The notes: generated from the sequence alone by a model not told the origin. 64,000 nucleotides of DNA from Maricaulis sp. (GCF_017643475.1 NZ_JAEPNI010000005.1:62001-126000); one strand, 5' to 3'. Shown: positions 1-9,473, counted from the first letter of the stretch. Translations and numbers: made by a program.

Positions 1-228
1 ATCTTCCGCTACGAAGACGAGCTCTTTGCCAAACCAAACTGGATCGCGGTACTTTTGGGTCAGAATATCGCTCCAAAATCAGTTGATCCGATTATAGGTG
101 CTGTAGGCGCAGCAGATATTACGCGCAGTCTGCAGTCCATGCGCTCGGCAATGCAGGGCGCTGTCGCCAAGATGCAGACACACCGCGCATTTCTGGAACA
201 TTATGCGTGGTCCGGTGAGACCGTGTAG
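1..228 (+). CDS. Flavin-dependent halogenase (tryptophan halogenase family), C-terminal fragment
   Basis: Open from the first base in frame 1 to a TAG at 226-228, about 75 residues. The pattern (Tyr-Glu-Asp-Glu-Leu-Phe, then Trp-Ile-Ala-Val-Leu-x-Gly-Gln, then a C-terminal helix with a His-x3-Phe near the end) is the usual tail of the tryptophan 7-halogenase family, where the conserved Trp-x-x-Val-x-x-Gly-Gln follows the catalytic half. The next gene, 15 bp downstream, belongs to the same family, so this is the end of a tandem pair. The start and FAD site lie outside the window. Family assignment rests on the tail only and on the neighbour. Confidence 0.75.
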   Translation: MFRYEDELFAKPNWIAVLLGQNIAPKSVDPIIGAVGAADITRSLQSMRSAMQGAVAKMQTHRAFLEHYAWSGETV

Positions 229-243
229 GGAGTGGGGAAAAAC

Positions 244-1752
244 ATGCAAGACATGAACATCAAACAGATCGTCATCGTCGGAGGCGGAACTGCCGGATGG
301 ATGGCTGCGGCGGCACTCTCGATCCTGTTACGGGACCCCAGCGTCAAGATCCGCCTCGTCGAGTCCGAGGAAATCGGAACGGTTGGCGTCGGTGAGGCGA
401 CCATCCCGCACATCCGCTACTTCAACACGCTGGTGGGCCTGAAGGAAAAGGACTATCTGAACCGCACGAATGCGACCTTCAAACTGGGTATCGAGTTCGT
501 GAACTGGGGGCAGGTCGGCGATCGTTACTTCCACCCTTTCAGCCCGTACGGGGTGAATATGGATGGCATTCATTTTCACCATTTCTGGCTGCGGCATATC
601 CAGAAGCCAGGCGCTCAGCCCATCGACGACTACAACCTTCAGGTCCTCGCCTCGAAGCTGAACAAGTTCTCCCACCCCAACCCGAACATCAAGGGCTCAC
701 CGCTCGCCAGCATTGACTATGCCTACCAGTTCGACGCCAGTCTGTACGGCAAATACATGCGGGAGGTCGCCGAGTCGCGCGGCGTGGAACGTATCGAGGG
801 CAAGGTTGTCGACGTCGTCCAGAACAGTGAGACCGGCCATGTCGAGAGCCTGAAGCTGGAATCCGGAACGGAAGTCGCCGGCGAACTCTTTATCGACTGT
901 ACAGGCTTCCGCGGCCTGTTGATCGAGCAAACGCTCCAGTCAGGATATGATGACTGGTCGAACTACCTGCCCGTTGACCGCGCTGTCGCTCAGACCTGCG
1001 AGCTCGCTGGTCCGCTGACACCCTATACCCGCGCCACGGCGCACGAGGCCGGCTGGCAGTGGCGAATTCCGCTGCAAAACCGGCTCGGCAACGGACACGT
1101 CTATTGCAGCGAGTATATCAGCGATGATGAAGCCTGCGCCAAGCTACAGGAGGGCCTGGATGGCAAGCCGCTCTCTGACCCGCGCTTCCTGCGCTTCAAG
1201 ACAGGCATTCGCAAGAAACCTTGGAACAAGAATGTCGTCTCCCTCGGCCTGGCCAGCGGCTTCCTGGAACCACTCGAATCGACTTCCATTCACCTGGTCC
1301 AGACTGCCATCGCGCGCCTGTTGACCAATTTCCCGGACAAGCATTTCAATGAGCGCGACATCGAATACTACAACCAGCGCACGCTGGCCGAATTCGAACA
1401 GGTTCGAGACTTCCTGATCCTTCACTATTGTGCCACCCAGCGGACGGACAGCCCGTTCTGGAACTACGTGCGCACAATGGAAATCCCGGAGACGCTGCGC
1501 CAACGCATCGACATCTATCTGGAGAATGGCCGCCTCTATCGCCACGACAATGAACTGTTCGGCGAACACAGCTGGTTTGCAGTCTTCGAGGGCCAGAATC
1601 TGCGTCCGAAACGCTATCACCCGGTCATCAACGCTCTACCCGACGACATGCTGGAAAAACGCATGGCAGAAGTGCGTCGCGCCATGCACAAATGCCTCGA
1701 GCAATTCGATGACCACGAAGTCTATCTGAATAGGGCAAGACAGTCGGCCTGA
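244..1752 (+). CDS. Flavin-dependent halogenase, tryptophan halogenase family
   Basis: About 502 residues, the family's normal size. The family uses FADH2, O2 and halide to halogenate an aromatic substrate. Visible motifs: GGGTAGW dinucleotide-binding loop (residues 13-19), a lysine in FKLGIEF at residue 80 (matching catalytic Lys79 of PrnA/RebH), the WQWRIPL segment (family WxWxIP) and the LESTSIHLVQ segment holding the conserved Glu. ATG at 244 is preferred over GTG at 232 because GGGAG lies about 12 nt upstream. It follows a sister gene by 15 bp and precedes a convergent lacI gene. In marine Caulobacterales such pairs often sit in polysaccharide loci, where the true substrate is unknown; tryptophan should not be assumed. 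Confidence 0.9.
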   Translation: MQDMNIKQIVIVGGGTAGWMAAAALSILLRDPSVKIRLVESEEIGTVGVGEATIPHIRYFNTLVGLKEKDYLNRTNATFKLGIEFVNWGQVGDRYFHPFSPYGVNMDGIHFHHFWLRHIQKPGAQPIDDYNLQVLASKLNKFSHPNPNIKGSPLASIDYAYQFDASLYGKYMREVAESRGVERIEGKVVDVVQNSETGHVESLKLESGTEVAGELFIDCTGFRGLLIEQTLQSGYDDWSNYLPVDRAVAQTCELAGPLTPYTRATAHEAGWQWRIPLQNRLGNGHVYCSEYISDDEACAKLQEGLDGKPLSDPRFLRFKTGIRKKPWNKNVVSLGLASGFLEPLESTSIHLVQTAIARLLTNFPDKHFNERDIEYYNQRTLAEFEQVRDFLILHYCATQRTDSPFWNYVRTMEIPETLRQRIDIYLENGRLYRHDNELFGEHSWFAVFEGQNLRPKRYHPVINALPDDMLEKRMAEVRRAMHKCLEQFDDHEVYLNRARQSA

Positions 1753-1768
1753 CCCGGCCCTACCTCTG

Positions 1769-2815
1769 TCAGCCCTTGCCGGCCGGAGGCGCCGCCGACT
1801 CTCGGATCACCAGATCGTAAGGCAATCTGAGCTTTTCCGGCGGGGCGGCGTTCTTCGCTTCCGGGCCACGGACGCCCCGTTCGAGCGTCTCGATGGCGGC
1901 ATTCGCCATCTCCCGGATGGGCTGGCGGATTGTCGTCAGAGGCGGCCAGATTGCAGATGCAGTCGCCGTGTCATCGAAACCGACGACCGAGAGATCTTCC
2001 GGCACACGCAGACCGGACTGATGGATGCAGGTGATTGCACCGGCAGCCATATCGTCGTTGCTGGCGAAAATCGCTGTCGGGCGTCGCTCCCGATCCACAA
2101 GCTTTTTCGCCGCGTGCATGCCGGAAACATAGGTAAAATCACCTTCCCCGATCAGCTCAGGGTCCAGCGCCATCCCCCTCGCCTCGAGCGCCTGCTGGTA
2201 CCCAATCAGACGCAACTCACTGGCGCGGTGGTCCGGCGGGCCCTTGATCAGCGCCACGCGTTCATGCCCCAGCCCCAGCAAATAATCGGTCATTTCACGC
2301 GCAGCGTCGGTGTCATTCATGCCAACGCTGGCGCCCGCATAGCTGTTCAGCCGTGGGCTGACGCAGACATAGGAGATGCCTGTCCGCTCAAGCACGTCGA
2401 TCAATTGGGGATCGTCAGATAGTGGCGGAACGACGATCAGAGCCTGAATGCTGGTATCCAGGAAACGTCGCTCGATCAGCTCCAGGTCGACCATGTTGCG
2501 ATCGAGGAAGGGTTCTTCGACAATCAGATTATGCCCAAGGCGTCGGCACGTACTCAGCGCCCCGAGCAGAAACTCGCTGAGATAGCCATAACTTGGATTT
2601 CGATAAATCAGTCCGATGAACAAGCCGGATCGGCCGGCGAGGTTACGCGCCATCAGATTGGGACGGTAATTCAGGGCTCGCATGGCGTCCTGCACGCGGC
2701 GACGCGTGCTTTCTTTCACGAAGTCATGATTGTTCAGAACGCGTGACACCGTCATGGGAGAAACGGCTGCGAACTCAGCGACATCCTTGATGGTTGTAGT
2801 CTGCTTCTTGTTCAT
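1769..2815 (-). CDS. LacI-family transcriptional regulator
   Basis: 348 residues. The N-terminus has the LacI helix-turn-helix (IKDVAEFAAVSPMTVSRVLNN, about residues 9-29) and hinge helix (YRPNLMARNLAG), followed by a periplasmic-binding-protein-like sensor domain with the usual GLIYRNPSYGYLSE, IFASNDDMAAGA and VVGFDDTATASAIWPPLTTIRQP blocks. Such proteins repress sugar genes until a sugar binds. It lies downstream of the SSS symporter on the same strand, separated by a strong hairpin, so it may be transcribed separately. Likely targets are the operator-like palindromes between the symporter and GH9 genes (4696-4953), an inference from position. GGGAG lies just before the ATG. Confidence 0.93.
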   Translation of the reverse strand: MNKKQTTTIKDVAEFAAVSPMTVSRVLNNHDFVKESTRRRVQDAMRALNYRPNLMARNLAGRSGLFIGLIYRNPSYGYLSEFLLGALSTCRRLGHNLIVEEPFLDRNMVDLELIERRFLDTSIQALIVVPPLSDDPQLIDVLERTGISYVCVSPRLNSYAGASVGMNDTDAAREMTDYLLGLGHERVALIKGPPDHRASELRLIGYQQALEARGMALDPELIGEGDFTYVSGMHAAKKLVDRERRPTAIFASNDDMAAGAITCIHQSGLRVPEDLSVVGFDDTATASAIWPPLTTIRQPIREMANAAIETLERGVRGPEAKNAAPPEKLRLPYDLVIRESAAPPAGKG

Positions 2816-2962
2816 TCGACTCCCGCCGTCATAACCACTTCTGTAACAGGCGATTGGTCAGCGCCTGAGCACGATCAACTCAATCAAAAACCCTGCTTTT
2901 TATGAGAAGAACTCCCCTTCTAGTTCTCCCTGGACACACGCTCAAGGACTTATGCGGAGCCA

Positions 2963-2991
2963 GCCTGCCCCCGGTCGTGCCGGGGACAGGC
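2963..2991 (-). terminator. Hairpin terminator candidate after the SSS symporter gene
   Basis: Twelve-base-pair arms GCCTGCCCCCGG / CCGGGGACAGGC with one C-A mismatch and a TCGTG loop. It lies 17 bp after the symporter stop (3008, minus strand) and before the lacI start. There is no T-run on either side, so it may act as an mRNA-stabilising hairpin rather than a classic intrinsic terminator. Confidence 0.55.
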
Positions 2992-3007
2992 CCGCATTGT
3001 TCCGGCG

Positions 3008-4654
3008 TTACCAGAACCAGACGTAGATACCGATCAGCGTCGCGATTATCGCCAGGCTGGCCATGTTGAAGACCGGATCGGTCGCGAACTTGATACCAGA
3101 CACGTCCACCGCCCGTGCATCTACCGGTTTACCCGTGACGATGGAGACGAGCATGCCAATCATCAGACACGCTAGGAACACGATCCAGATCCGCACCACG
3201 AACGGCAGGTCCAGCGCCTCAAGTCCAACAAGACCCAGAAGTCCCTGTCCGGCGCCACCAAGCGCGGCCGGGTTGGCCATCAGCCAGAACATGAAGGACA
3301 GCACCACCGAGCTGATGAGCAGTGCGAACGCTCCCGTCGTGTTGGTCCGCTTCCAGAAGAAGCCCAGGATGAAGACCGCCACCACGCCAGGCGCCACAAA
3401 TCCGGTGTATTCCTGGATGGTCTGGAAAGCGCTCTCCATACCACCGAGGAATGGCTGCGCCAGAACCAGCGCGATCAGCATTGCGGAGAAAGCCGTAACT
3501 CGGCCAACCGTCACATAATGCTGTTCCGACTTCTTCGGACGGAATGAGCGGTAGAGATCCATGGTGAAGATCGTCGAGATGGAGTTCATCATGGATGCCA
3601 GCGAAGAGACAATGGCAGCAATCAGAGCTGCAAAGACAAGCCCACGAAGCCCTGTCGGGACTAGCGTCATGAGGACGCCATAGGTGCTGTCCGGGCGCGC
3701 ATCAAGCGCAGCCTGGTCAAGCATTCCATTCTGCGCCAGGTGCAGGGCAGCGATGCCGGGCACGACCACGATCACCGGGATGAGAAGCTTGAGGCTGGCC
3801 GCAAAGGCCAGACCCTTGCGAGCTTCCGCGAGGCTTTTCGAACCCAGCGCCCGCTGGATGATGTACTGATTGAAACCCCAATAGGAGAAGTGCAGTACCC
3901 ACAGGCCACCGAGCAGCGTCCAGATGCCGGGCAGATCGCCATAGTTGGGATGCTCCGGACTCAGGATCATGTTGAAGTGACCAGGAATACCACTGAGCAG
4001 TGTATTGAAGCCGGCAAGCGCACCAGCGCCATCACCAACAAGCCCCAGCGCAATCCAGGTGATGAGAACTCCACCAACAATCAGCACAACGACCTGGATA
4101 ATATCGGTGAAGGCTACGGCCTTGAGCCCGCCATAAAGCGAGTAGACCACTGCAAACAGGGCCAGAAGCACCATGCCCGGCAAGACCGCCAGTCCGGTCA
4201 CCGCATTGATCGCGAGGCCGCCCAGCCATAGAACACTGGTCAGATTGACGGCTGTGTAGAGCGCAATCCAGAACACCGCCATGGTCGACTTGACGCCACC
4301 GCCAAACCGCTGATCGAGAAATTGCGGCATCGTATAGATGTTGCGGTCGAGGAAGATCGGCAGGAAATACTTGGCGACAACCAACAGCACAATAGCGGCC
4401 TGCCACTCATAGGCGGCAATGGCCAAACCGACGACATACCCCTGTCCGGACTGGCCGATGATCTGTTCTGCCGAGATGTTTGCAGCAATCAGAGAGGCTC
4501 CAACCGCCCACCACGGAAGTGTCTTGCCCGCAAGAAAGTAATCCGTTGAGTCCTTGGTGTGGCCAGCTTTCTCGCGGCTTACCAGTGTCGCGATCGCGAT
4601 CAGTCCGAAGGCATAGCCAAAGACAATCACGAGATCGATCATTGAAAGTGTCAT
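3008..4654 (-). CDS. SSS-family sodium:sugar symporter (SGLT-like)
   Basis: 548 residues, very hydrophobic, with about 13-14 membrane segments expected for the LeuT-fold sodium/solute symporter family (inner membrane). The YFLAGKTLPWWAVGASLIAANISAEQIIGQSGQGY stretch near residues 40-75 matches the TM1-TM2 region of SGLT-type sugar carriers, and SSLASMMNSISTIFTMDLY near residues 348-366 is the conserved sodium-site helix. It is divergent from the GH9 gene, with operator-like palindromes between, and followed by lacI. The likely role is uptake of beta-glucan breakdown sugars; the exact substrate cannot be read from sequence. Confidence 0.9.
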   Translation of the reverse strand: MTLSMIDLVIVFGYAFGLIAIATLVSREKAGHTKDSTDYFLAGKTLPWWAVGASLIAANISAEQIIGQSGQGYVVGLAIAAYEWQAAIVLLVVAKYFLPIFLDRNIYTMPQFLDQRFGGGVKSTMAVFWIALYTAVNLTSVLWLGGLAINAVTGLAVLPGMVLLALFAVVYSLYGGLKAVAFTDIIQVVVLIVGGVLITWIALGLVGDGAGALAGFNTLLSGIPGHFNMILSPEHPNYGDLPGIWTLLGGLWVLHFSYWGFNQYIIQRALGSKSLAEARKGLAFAASLKLLIPVIVVVPGIAALHLAQNGMLDQAALDARPDSTYGVLMTLVPTGLRGLVFAALIAAIVSSLASMMNSISTIFTMDLYRSFRPKKSEQHYVTVGRVTAFSAMLIALVLAQPFLGGMESAFQTIQEYTGFVAPGVVAVFILGFFWKRTNTTGAFALLISSVVLSFMFWLMANPAALGGAGQGLLGLVGLEALDLPFVVRIWIVFLACLMIGMLVSIVTGKPVDARAVDVSGIKFATDPVFNMASLAIIATLIGIYVWFW

Positions 4655-4695
4655 TTAATCTCCCCCGGGCGCGACGGTCTGAATTGTTTCGCCGG

Positions 4696-4711
4696 GCGTT
4701 CATTTGAACGC
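4696..4711. promoter_or_regulatory. Perfect palindrome, candidate operator upstream of the SSS symporter
   Basis: GCGTTCA-TT-TGAACGC: 7-bp perfect arms with a 2-bp spacer, 42 bp upstream of the symporter start on the minus strand. The size and position fit a dimeric repressor such as LacI, but the binding protein is inferred only. Confidence 0.45.
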
Positions 4712-4744
4712 AAAAAACCGGTCGCATTGCCGCTTCCCAGCACA

Positions 4745-4762
4745 ATTGTTAACGCAACCAAT
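4745..4762. promoter_or_regulatory. Imperfect palindrome with central CG, candidate LacI-type operator
   Basis: ATTGTTAACGCAACCAAT reads as ATTG-T--CG--A-CAAT on both strands (12 of 18 symmetric positions), the shape of many LacI-family operators with a central CpG. It lies in the divergent region between the symporter and GH9 genes. Confidence 0.3.
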
Positions 4763-4939
4763 TCTTCCGCGCAATGCGTGCCATCCCGCCAATTTGTCGA
4801 TCCGCGCGACAAACACATCCGCTGCGAACGCCGCCTCACCGGCAATGTCATTGCGATAACACGAGCTTCAATCAAAGCGGGAACCTCCGCGCCGGCAGCC
4901 GACGGAATCAACTTGCCAAGCTGAACGCGCCAGCCGTAT

Positions 4940-4953
4940 TGTTAGCGCTATCA
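4940..4953. promoter_or_regulatory. LacI-family operator-like site upstream of GH9
   Basis: TGTTAGCGCTATCA, with central AGCGCT and TG-TTA/TA-TCA flanks. This closely resembles the TGTTAGCGCTAACA-type operators used by LacI-family sugar repressors in Caulobacterales. It ends 39 bp before the chosen GH9 start, which also argues that translation starts downstream of it. Confidence 0.5.
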
Positions 4954-4992
4954 AACGGCATCGAATGCACAAACTCGAGTCACGGAAACACC

Positions 4993-6819
4993 ATGTTCGC
5001 CGCTGTAGTGGGACTTAGCCTGGGGCTTCAGCCTCTCTCGGATTGTGAGCCCACCGGCGCGCCTGTGGCCATCGTCCTGAACCAGCTCGGCTTCGAACAA
5101 CAGGGCCCGAAGACCGCGATCCTGCATTCCGCAACAACACGGCCCTTACCCTGGCAGCTTGTCGACGAAAACGGCAATATCCGGGCTGAAGGTCAGTCGC
5201 AGCCCTTCGGCCATGATGCCAGCGCCGGCGAAAGCGTGCACCGGATTGAACTGGATATTACCGGCGAGACCGGCGCGGTGTTCCAGCTGATCTCCTGCGG
5301 CGCCCGCTCTCGTCCCTTTTCCATTGGCGCAATGCCATGGGGGAGACTGGCCGAGGACAGTCTGCGCTATTTCCATCTCAATCGCCTCGGCATCGATCTG
5401 ACGCCGGAGTTCACCGGCGGAGCACAATGGGCCCGCGCAGGCGGCTTCATGCAGGCCAGCGCGACCTGTTTCAGCGGCGAAGACAAGACCGGCACAGTCT
5501 GGCGAGGCTGCGGGTATGAGCTGGACACGCAGGGTGGCTGGGCTGATGCCGGTGACTATGGTCAGTATGTTGTCAATGGCGGCATCGCGGTGTGGACACT
5601 GCAATATGTCTTCGAACGTTTCCAGCAATACGGCGAACTCGCCGGGCTGGGGTGGGACGGCGACCGCCTGCCTCTCCCGGAGAGCCAGCCAGGTGTCAGC
5701 GAAATTTTGCTGGAGGCACGCTGGCAGATGGAATTCATGCTGCGGCTCCAGATACCTGATGGCGAACACGTCTGGGTGGATGCCCGAGCAAATGGGGCCG
5801 AGGTATCGCATCCGATCGGGATCGATGGCGGCGGTCTGGTCCACCACAAACTTCACGAACGCCAGTGGCTGCCATTGCCGCTACTCCCTGCCGATGCCGA
5901 CCAGCCGCGCTTCCTGATTCCGCCGTCGACGGCCGCCACACTCAATCTTGCGGCGACCGCCGCGCAGTGCAGCCGGGTCTGGCGAGAGCTGGATCCGGAT
6001 TTCGCGGGACAATGCCTGACAGCGGCGAGACGCGCCTTCAATGCCGCCACGCGACACCCGGACCTTCTCGCCCGCGACACCTTCGATGGCGGAGGCGCCT
6101 ATGGCGACCTGGATCTGCGCGACGAGTTCTACTGGGCGGCCACGGAATTATATCTGGCGACGCGCGAGATGGCCTACCTGGACGCCGCGAACACCTTCCG
6201 GAGCCAGATGGATCAATGGCGACCGGTTTTCTGGGCCAATACGGAATTACTGGCTGAACTCTCAGCTCAGCTGACTGCGGGTGACACAGCCCTGCGGGCA
6301 GCCGCGAACCAGACCATCATCGACACCGCGATGCGGTATCTCGGCGACATGCAGGGCACGGGGTATCTCTATCCGCTCACTCCGGATGAGATCACATGGG
6401 GCTCAAACGCCAACCTGCTCAACCGCGCCCTTATCCTGGCCGCAGCCCATGATATCGATCCGACGCAGGGATACCGCGACGGCGTGGTGCATGCGATGGA
6501 CTATTTGCTCGGCCGCAACCCGCTTGATCAGAGCTATATCGCGGGGCACGGCGAACGCGCCATGCAACACCCCCATCATCGCTTCTGGGCCAATGGCGCC
6601 GACCCTGAATTCCCGATCGCGCCGCCGGGCGCTCTTTCAGGAGGCCCCAATCACCGGGTGATGACAGATCCGATCGCCCGTGAAATGCGCGGGAATTGTG
6701 CACCACAAACCTGCTGGGCCGACCATGTCGACGCCTATGCCCTCAATGAGGTCGCGATCAACTGGAACGCGCCCTTGTTTGCCATCTCGGCCTTCCTGGA
6801 GGCCACTCAACAACAATAG
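4993..6819 (+). CDS. Glycoside hydrolase family 9 (endoglucanase/cellodextrinase type)
   Basis: About 608 residues. An N-terminal Ig-like (CelD_N) domain (IVLNQLGFEQQGPKTA onward) precedes the (alpha/alpha)6 catalytic domain. Visible GH9 marks: GGWADAGDYGQY with the catalytic-base aspartates, LLGRNPLDQSYIAGHGERAMQHPHHRFW (signature 1, about residues 512-538), and DHVDAYALNEVAINWNAPL (signature 2 with the acid Glu). The enzyme cuts beta-1,4-glucosidic bonds in beta-glucans or their oligomers. The reading frame is open back to 4774, but ATG 4993 is preferred because an operator-like site lies at 4940 and a short hydrophobic leader follows this ATG. The leader lacks basic residues, so secretion is uncertain. 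Confidence 0.85.
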   Translation: MFAAVVGLSLGLQPLSDCEPTGAPVAIVLNQLGFEQQGPKTAILHSATTRPLPWQLVDENGNIRAEGQSQPFGHDASAGESVHRIELDITGETGAVFQLISCGARSRPFSIGAMPWGRLAEDSLRYFHLNRLGIDLTPEFTGGAQWARAGGFMQASATCFSGEDKTGTVWRGCGYELDTQGGWADAGDYGQYVVNGGIAVWTLQYVFERFQQYGELAGLGWDGDRLPLPESQPGVSEILLEARWQMEFMLRLQIPDGEHVWVDARANGAEVSHPIGIDGGGLVHHKLHERQWLPLPLLPADADQPRFLIPPSTAATLNLAATAAQCSRVWRELDPDFAGQCLTAARRAFNAATRHPDLLARDTFDGGGAYGDLDLRDEFYWAATELYLATREMAYLDAANTFRSQMDQWRPVFWANTELLAELSAQLTAGDTALRAAANQTIIDTAMRYLGDMQGTGYLYPLTPDEITWGSNANLLNRALILAAAHDIDPTQGYRDGVVHAMDYLLGRNPLDQSYIAGHGERAMQHPHHRFWANGADPEFPIAPPGALSGGPNHRVMTDPIAREMRGNCAPQTCWADHVDAYALNEVAINWNAPLFAISAFLEATQQQ

Positions 6820-6875
6820 AGAAAGAAGCCAGAGCGCCTTCGGGCCGCTTCTGCGCTGCCGAAAAAGGGGAAGAA

Positions 6876-9473
6876 ATGTCACTCAATCAATCGCGCAAGG
6901 CAACCGTGTCCGGTCTCGCATTATCTATCTCGCTCAGTCTGGCTGCCTGCCAGCCCGCGGCGACCGAGCCGGAGGAAGAATCTTCAACCGCGAACGCTGA
7001 ACCAGCAGCGCAAGCTGCTGTCGAGCCTGTCTTTGTCGACCTGCCGGCTTCCGCGACCGCCAATCCGGACAGCTGGCCCGCCATCGAACCGCTGCCACTG
7101 GACCCGCAGGTCGAGGCACGCATCGATTCTGTTCTCGCCTTGATGACGCTGGAACAAAAGGTCGGGCAGGTCATCCAGGCTGACAGCGGGTCAGTCACGG
7201 CGGAGGAAGTGCGACAGTATCGCCTGGGCTCGGTGCTCAGCGGCGGCAATTCGGCGCCTGGACCGGAACCCTATGCCGATGCCGAAACCTGGCTGGCAGC
7301 AGCAGATGACTATTTCAATGCCTCGATCGACACGGAGGGTGTCGAGATCGCCATTCCGATCATCTGGGGCATTGATGCGGTGCATGGACACGCCAATTTG
7401 CGCGGCGCCGTCGTGTTTCCGCACAATATCGGCCTGGGCGCCGCCAACAACCCGGAGCTGATCGAGGAAATCTATCGCGTGACCGCGCGCGAACTGTCAG
7501 TGTCCGGGCATGACTGGACCTTCGCCCCCACGCTCGCAGTGCCACGCGATGACCGGTGGGGACGGACCTATGAGGGCTTCTCCGAGGACCCGGAAATCGT
7601 CCGCGCCTACGGTGAACGCATTGTCTGGGGCCTGCAGGGACGTCCGGGAACAGATGAGTTCATGGCCACGGGCCGGGTCATCTCCAGTGCCAAGCACTTC
7701 CTGGCCGATGGCGGCACAGTTGACGGACGCGACCAGGGCGATGCGGTGATCAGCGAGGCGGAACTGCGCGATATTCATGCCCAGGGCTACTACTCCGCGA
7801 TTCCGGCTGGCGTTCAGACCGTCATGGCTTCGTTCTCCGGCTGGAACGGCATCCGCATGCACGGCAATCACAGCCTGCTCGAGGATGTTCTCAAGGATCG
7901 TATGGGCTTCAATGGCTTCGTGATCGGTGACTGGAATGGCCACGGCCTGATCGATGGCTGTACGGCCACCGACTGCCCAGAGAGTTTCAATGCCGGCGTG
8001 GACATGTTCATGGCGCCGGATAGCTGGCAGGAGCTGTATTACAGCACGCTGGAGCATGTGCAGGCGGGCCGCATCTCGATGGAGCGCCTGGATGATGCCG
8101 TGCGCCGCATCCTGCGCGTCAAGATTCAGTCCGGCGTATTCGAACAGGTCGCGCCCAGCCAGCGCCCGCTGGCGAATGACACCAGCGTTCTTGCCGCCGA
8201 GGAGCACCGCGCTGTCGCACGCCAGGCAGTCCGCGAATCCCTCGTTCTTCTGAAGAACGAGGACAATCTGTTGCCTCTGGATCCGGGTCTCACAGTGCTG
8301 GTAGTCGGCGATGGCGCAGACAGCATCACCAAGACGGCCGGTGGCTGGACCCTGTCCTGGCAGGGCGGTGGATACCCCAATTCGGAATTCCCGGCTGGCC
8401 AGACCATCCTGGACGGCATCCGTGAGGTGGTTGAGGCGGCCGGCGGATCGGTCGTGTTTGACGTCGAGGGCAGCGGTGATGTCGAGGCCGATGTGGTCAT
8501 CGCGGTTTATGGCGAGGAACCCTATGCGGAGTTCCAGGGTGATCGCGATCATCTCGATTTCGTACCGAACGGGTTCGACACCACCCGCCTGAACGCCTTT
8601 TCCGAAGCCGGCACACCGGTGGTCAGCGTCTTCCTTTCGGGTCGCCCGCTGTGGACCAATCCTGAGATCAATGCCTCCGATGCCTTCGTTGCCGCCTGGC
8701 TACCCGGCACCGAGGGCGGCGGGATCGCTGACATGCTGTTCCGCACGGATCCGGGTTTCGACTTCACCGGACGCCTCTCCTTCTCCTGGCCTGCGAGCGC
8801 AGTCGCCGCTGAACTCAATCGTGGCGACGCGAGTTATGCGCCCCAATTCGCCTATGGTTACGGACTGAGTTTCTCCGACACCTCCAGCGTGGGCACCCTC
8901 TCCGAGGTGTCAGGGCTTTCAGAAGAAGATCTCACCCCCAGCGGATCCTTCTTCCTGCGTGGACAGGCGATCAGCCCCTGGCGCGTGGAAACGGGTCTGG
9001 CGGGCGAGTGGACGGCGCAGGCCGATGGCCGCCTGACCTCTGACGCGATGACGCTGGGACGCACGGATCGCATCTCCCAGGAAGACTCGCTGCAGATGAC
9101 CTGGCGTCAGCCCGACGTCGGCGTTCGCCTCACGACCGAAGAGGCCTTTGACCTCTCCCGCGAGGCCAATGGCGAGATGGAACTCTCTTTCCGTGCGCGC
9201 GGGTTTGGCAGCACGGATGTATGGGTGAATGTCGGCATGACCTGCGATAGCGGCGATGCATGCACCCATTCAGTGCCCATCCAGATCACCCAAGGCCCCT
9301 GGCGGGAGTACCGTGTCAGCCTGAGCTGTTTCAGCGAGGCGGGGATGGATCTCAGCCGGGTGTCCTCGGTCTTCGAACTGAGCCCAGACAGCGATGAGGG
9401 CGAGATCGGTCTCGGCGATATCGTGCTCGCCTCCGACACGGACGCCGCGCAGACCTGTGGCGATGATCGCTAG
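6876..9473 (+). CDS. Lipoprotein glycoside hydrolase family 3 (exo-beta-glucosidase type)
   Basis: 865 residues. A lipoprotein signal (hydrophobic stretch ending LSLAAC, Cys about 25) anchors it at the cell envelope. The GH3 N-domain starts near residue 80 (MTLEQKVGQVIQ). The nucleophile Asp is in GFVIGDWNGH (about residue 353), the C-domain carries LKNEDNLLPL, and an extra C-terminal beta-sandwich-like domain (about residues 690-860) resembles the one in ExoP-type beta-1,3/1,4-glucan exohydrolases. It would release glucose from beta-glucan oligomers. GGGGAAGAA just precedes the ATG. It follows GH9 by 56 bp and overlaps the next gene by 11 bp, so the three genes look co-transcribed. Confidence 0.92.
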   Translation: MSLNQSRKATVSGLALSISLSLAACQPAATEPEEESSTANAEPAAQAAVEPVFVDLPASATANPDSWPAIEPLPLDPQVEARIDSVLALMTLEQKVGQVIQADSGSVTAEEVRQYRLGSVLSGGNSAPGPEPYADAETWLAAADDYFNASIDTEGVEIAIPIIWGIDAVHGHANLRGAVVFPHNIGLGAANNPELIEEIYRVTARELSVSGHDWTFAPTLAVPRDDRWGRTYEGFSEDPEIVRAYGERIVWGLQGRPGTDEFMATGRVISSAKHFLADGGTVDGRDQGDAVISEAELRDIHAQGYYSAIPAGVQTVMASFSGWNGIRMHGNHSLLEDVLKDRMGFNGFVIGDWNGHGLIDGCTATDCPESFNAGVDMFMAPDSWQELYYSTLEHVQAGRISMERLDDAVRRILRVKIQSGVFEQVAPSQRPLANDTSVLAAEEHRAVARQAVRESLVLLKNEDNLLPLDPGLTVLVVGDGADSITKTAGGWTLSWQGGGYPNSEFPAGQTILDGIREVVEAAGGSVVFDVEGSGDVEADVVIAVYGEEPYAEFQGDRDHLDFVPNGFDTTRLNAFSEAGTPVVSVFLSGRPLWTNPEINASDAFVAAWLPGTEGGGIADMLFRTDPGFDFTGRLSFSWPASAVAAELNRGDASYAPQFAYGYGLSFSDTSSVGTLSEVSGLSEEDLTPSGSFFLRGQAISPWRVETGLAGEWTAQADGRLTSDAMTLGRTDRISQEDSLQMTWRQPDVGVRLTTEEAFDLSREANGEMELSFRARGFGSTDVWVNVGMTCDSGDACTHSVPIQITQGPWREYRVSLSCFSEAGMDLSRVSSVFELSPDSDEGEIGLGDIVLASDTDAAQTCGDDR

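Noticed and set aside
4774..4992. N-terminal extension of the GH9 gene
   Set aside because: The extra 73 residues are basic and Cys/His-rich, unlike the family, and the stretch contains an operator-like palindrome; the start at 4993 fits better.
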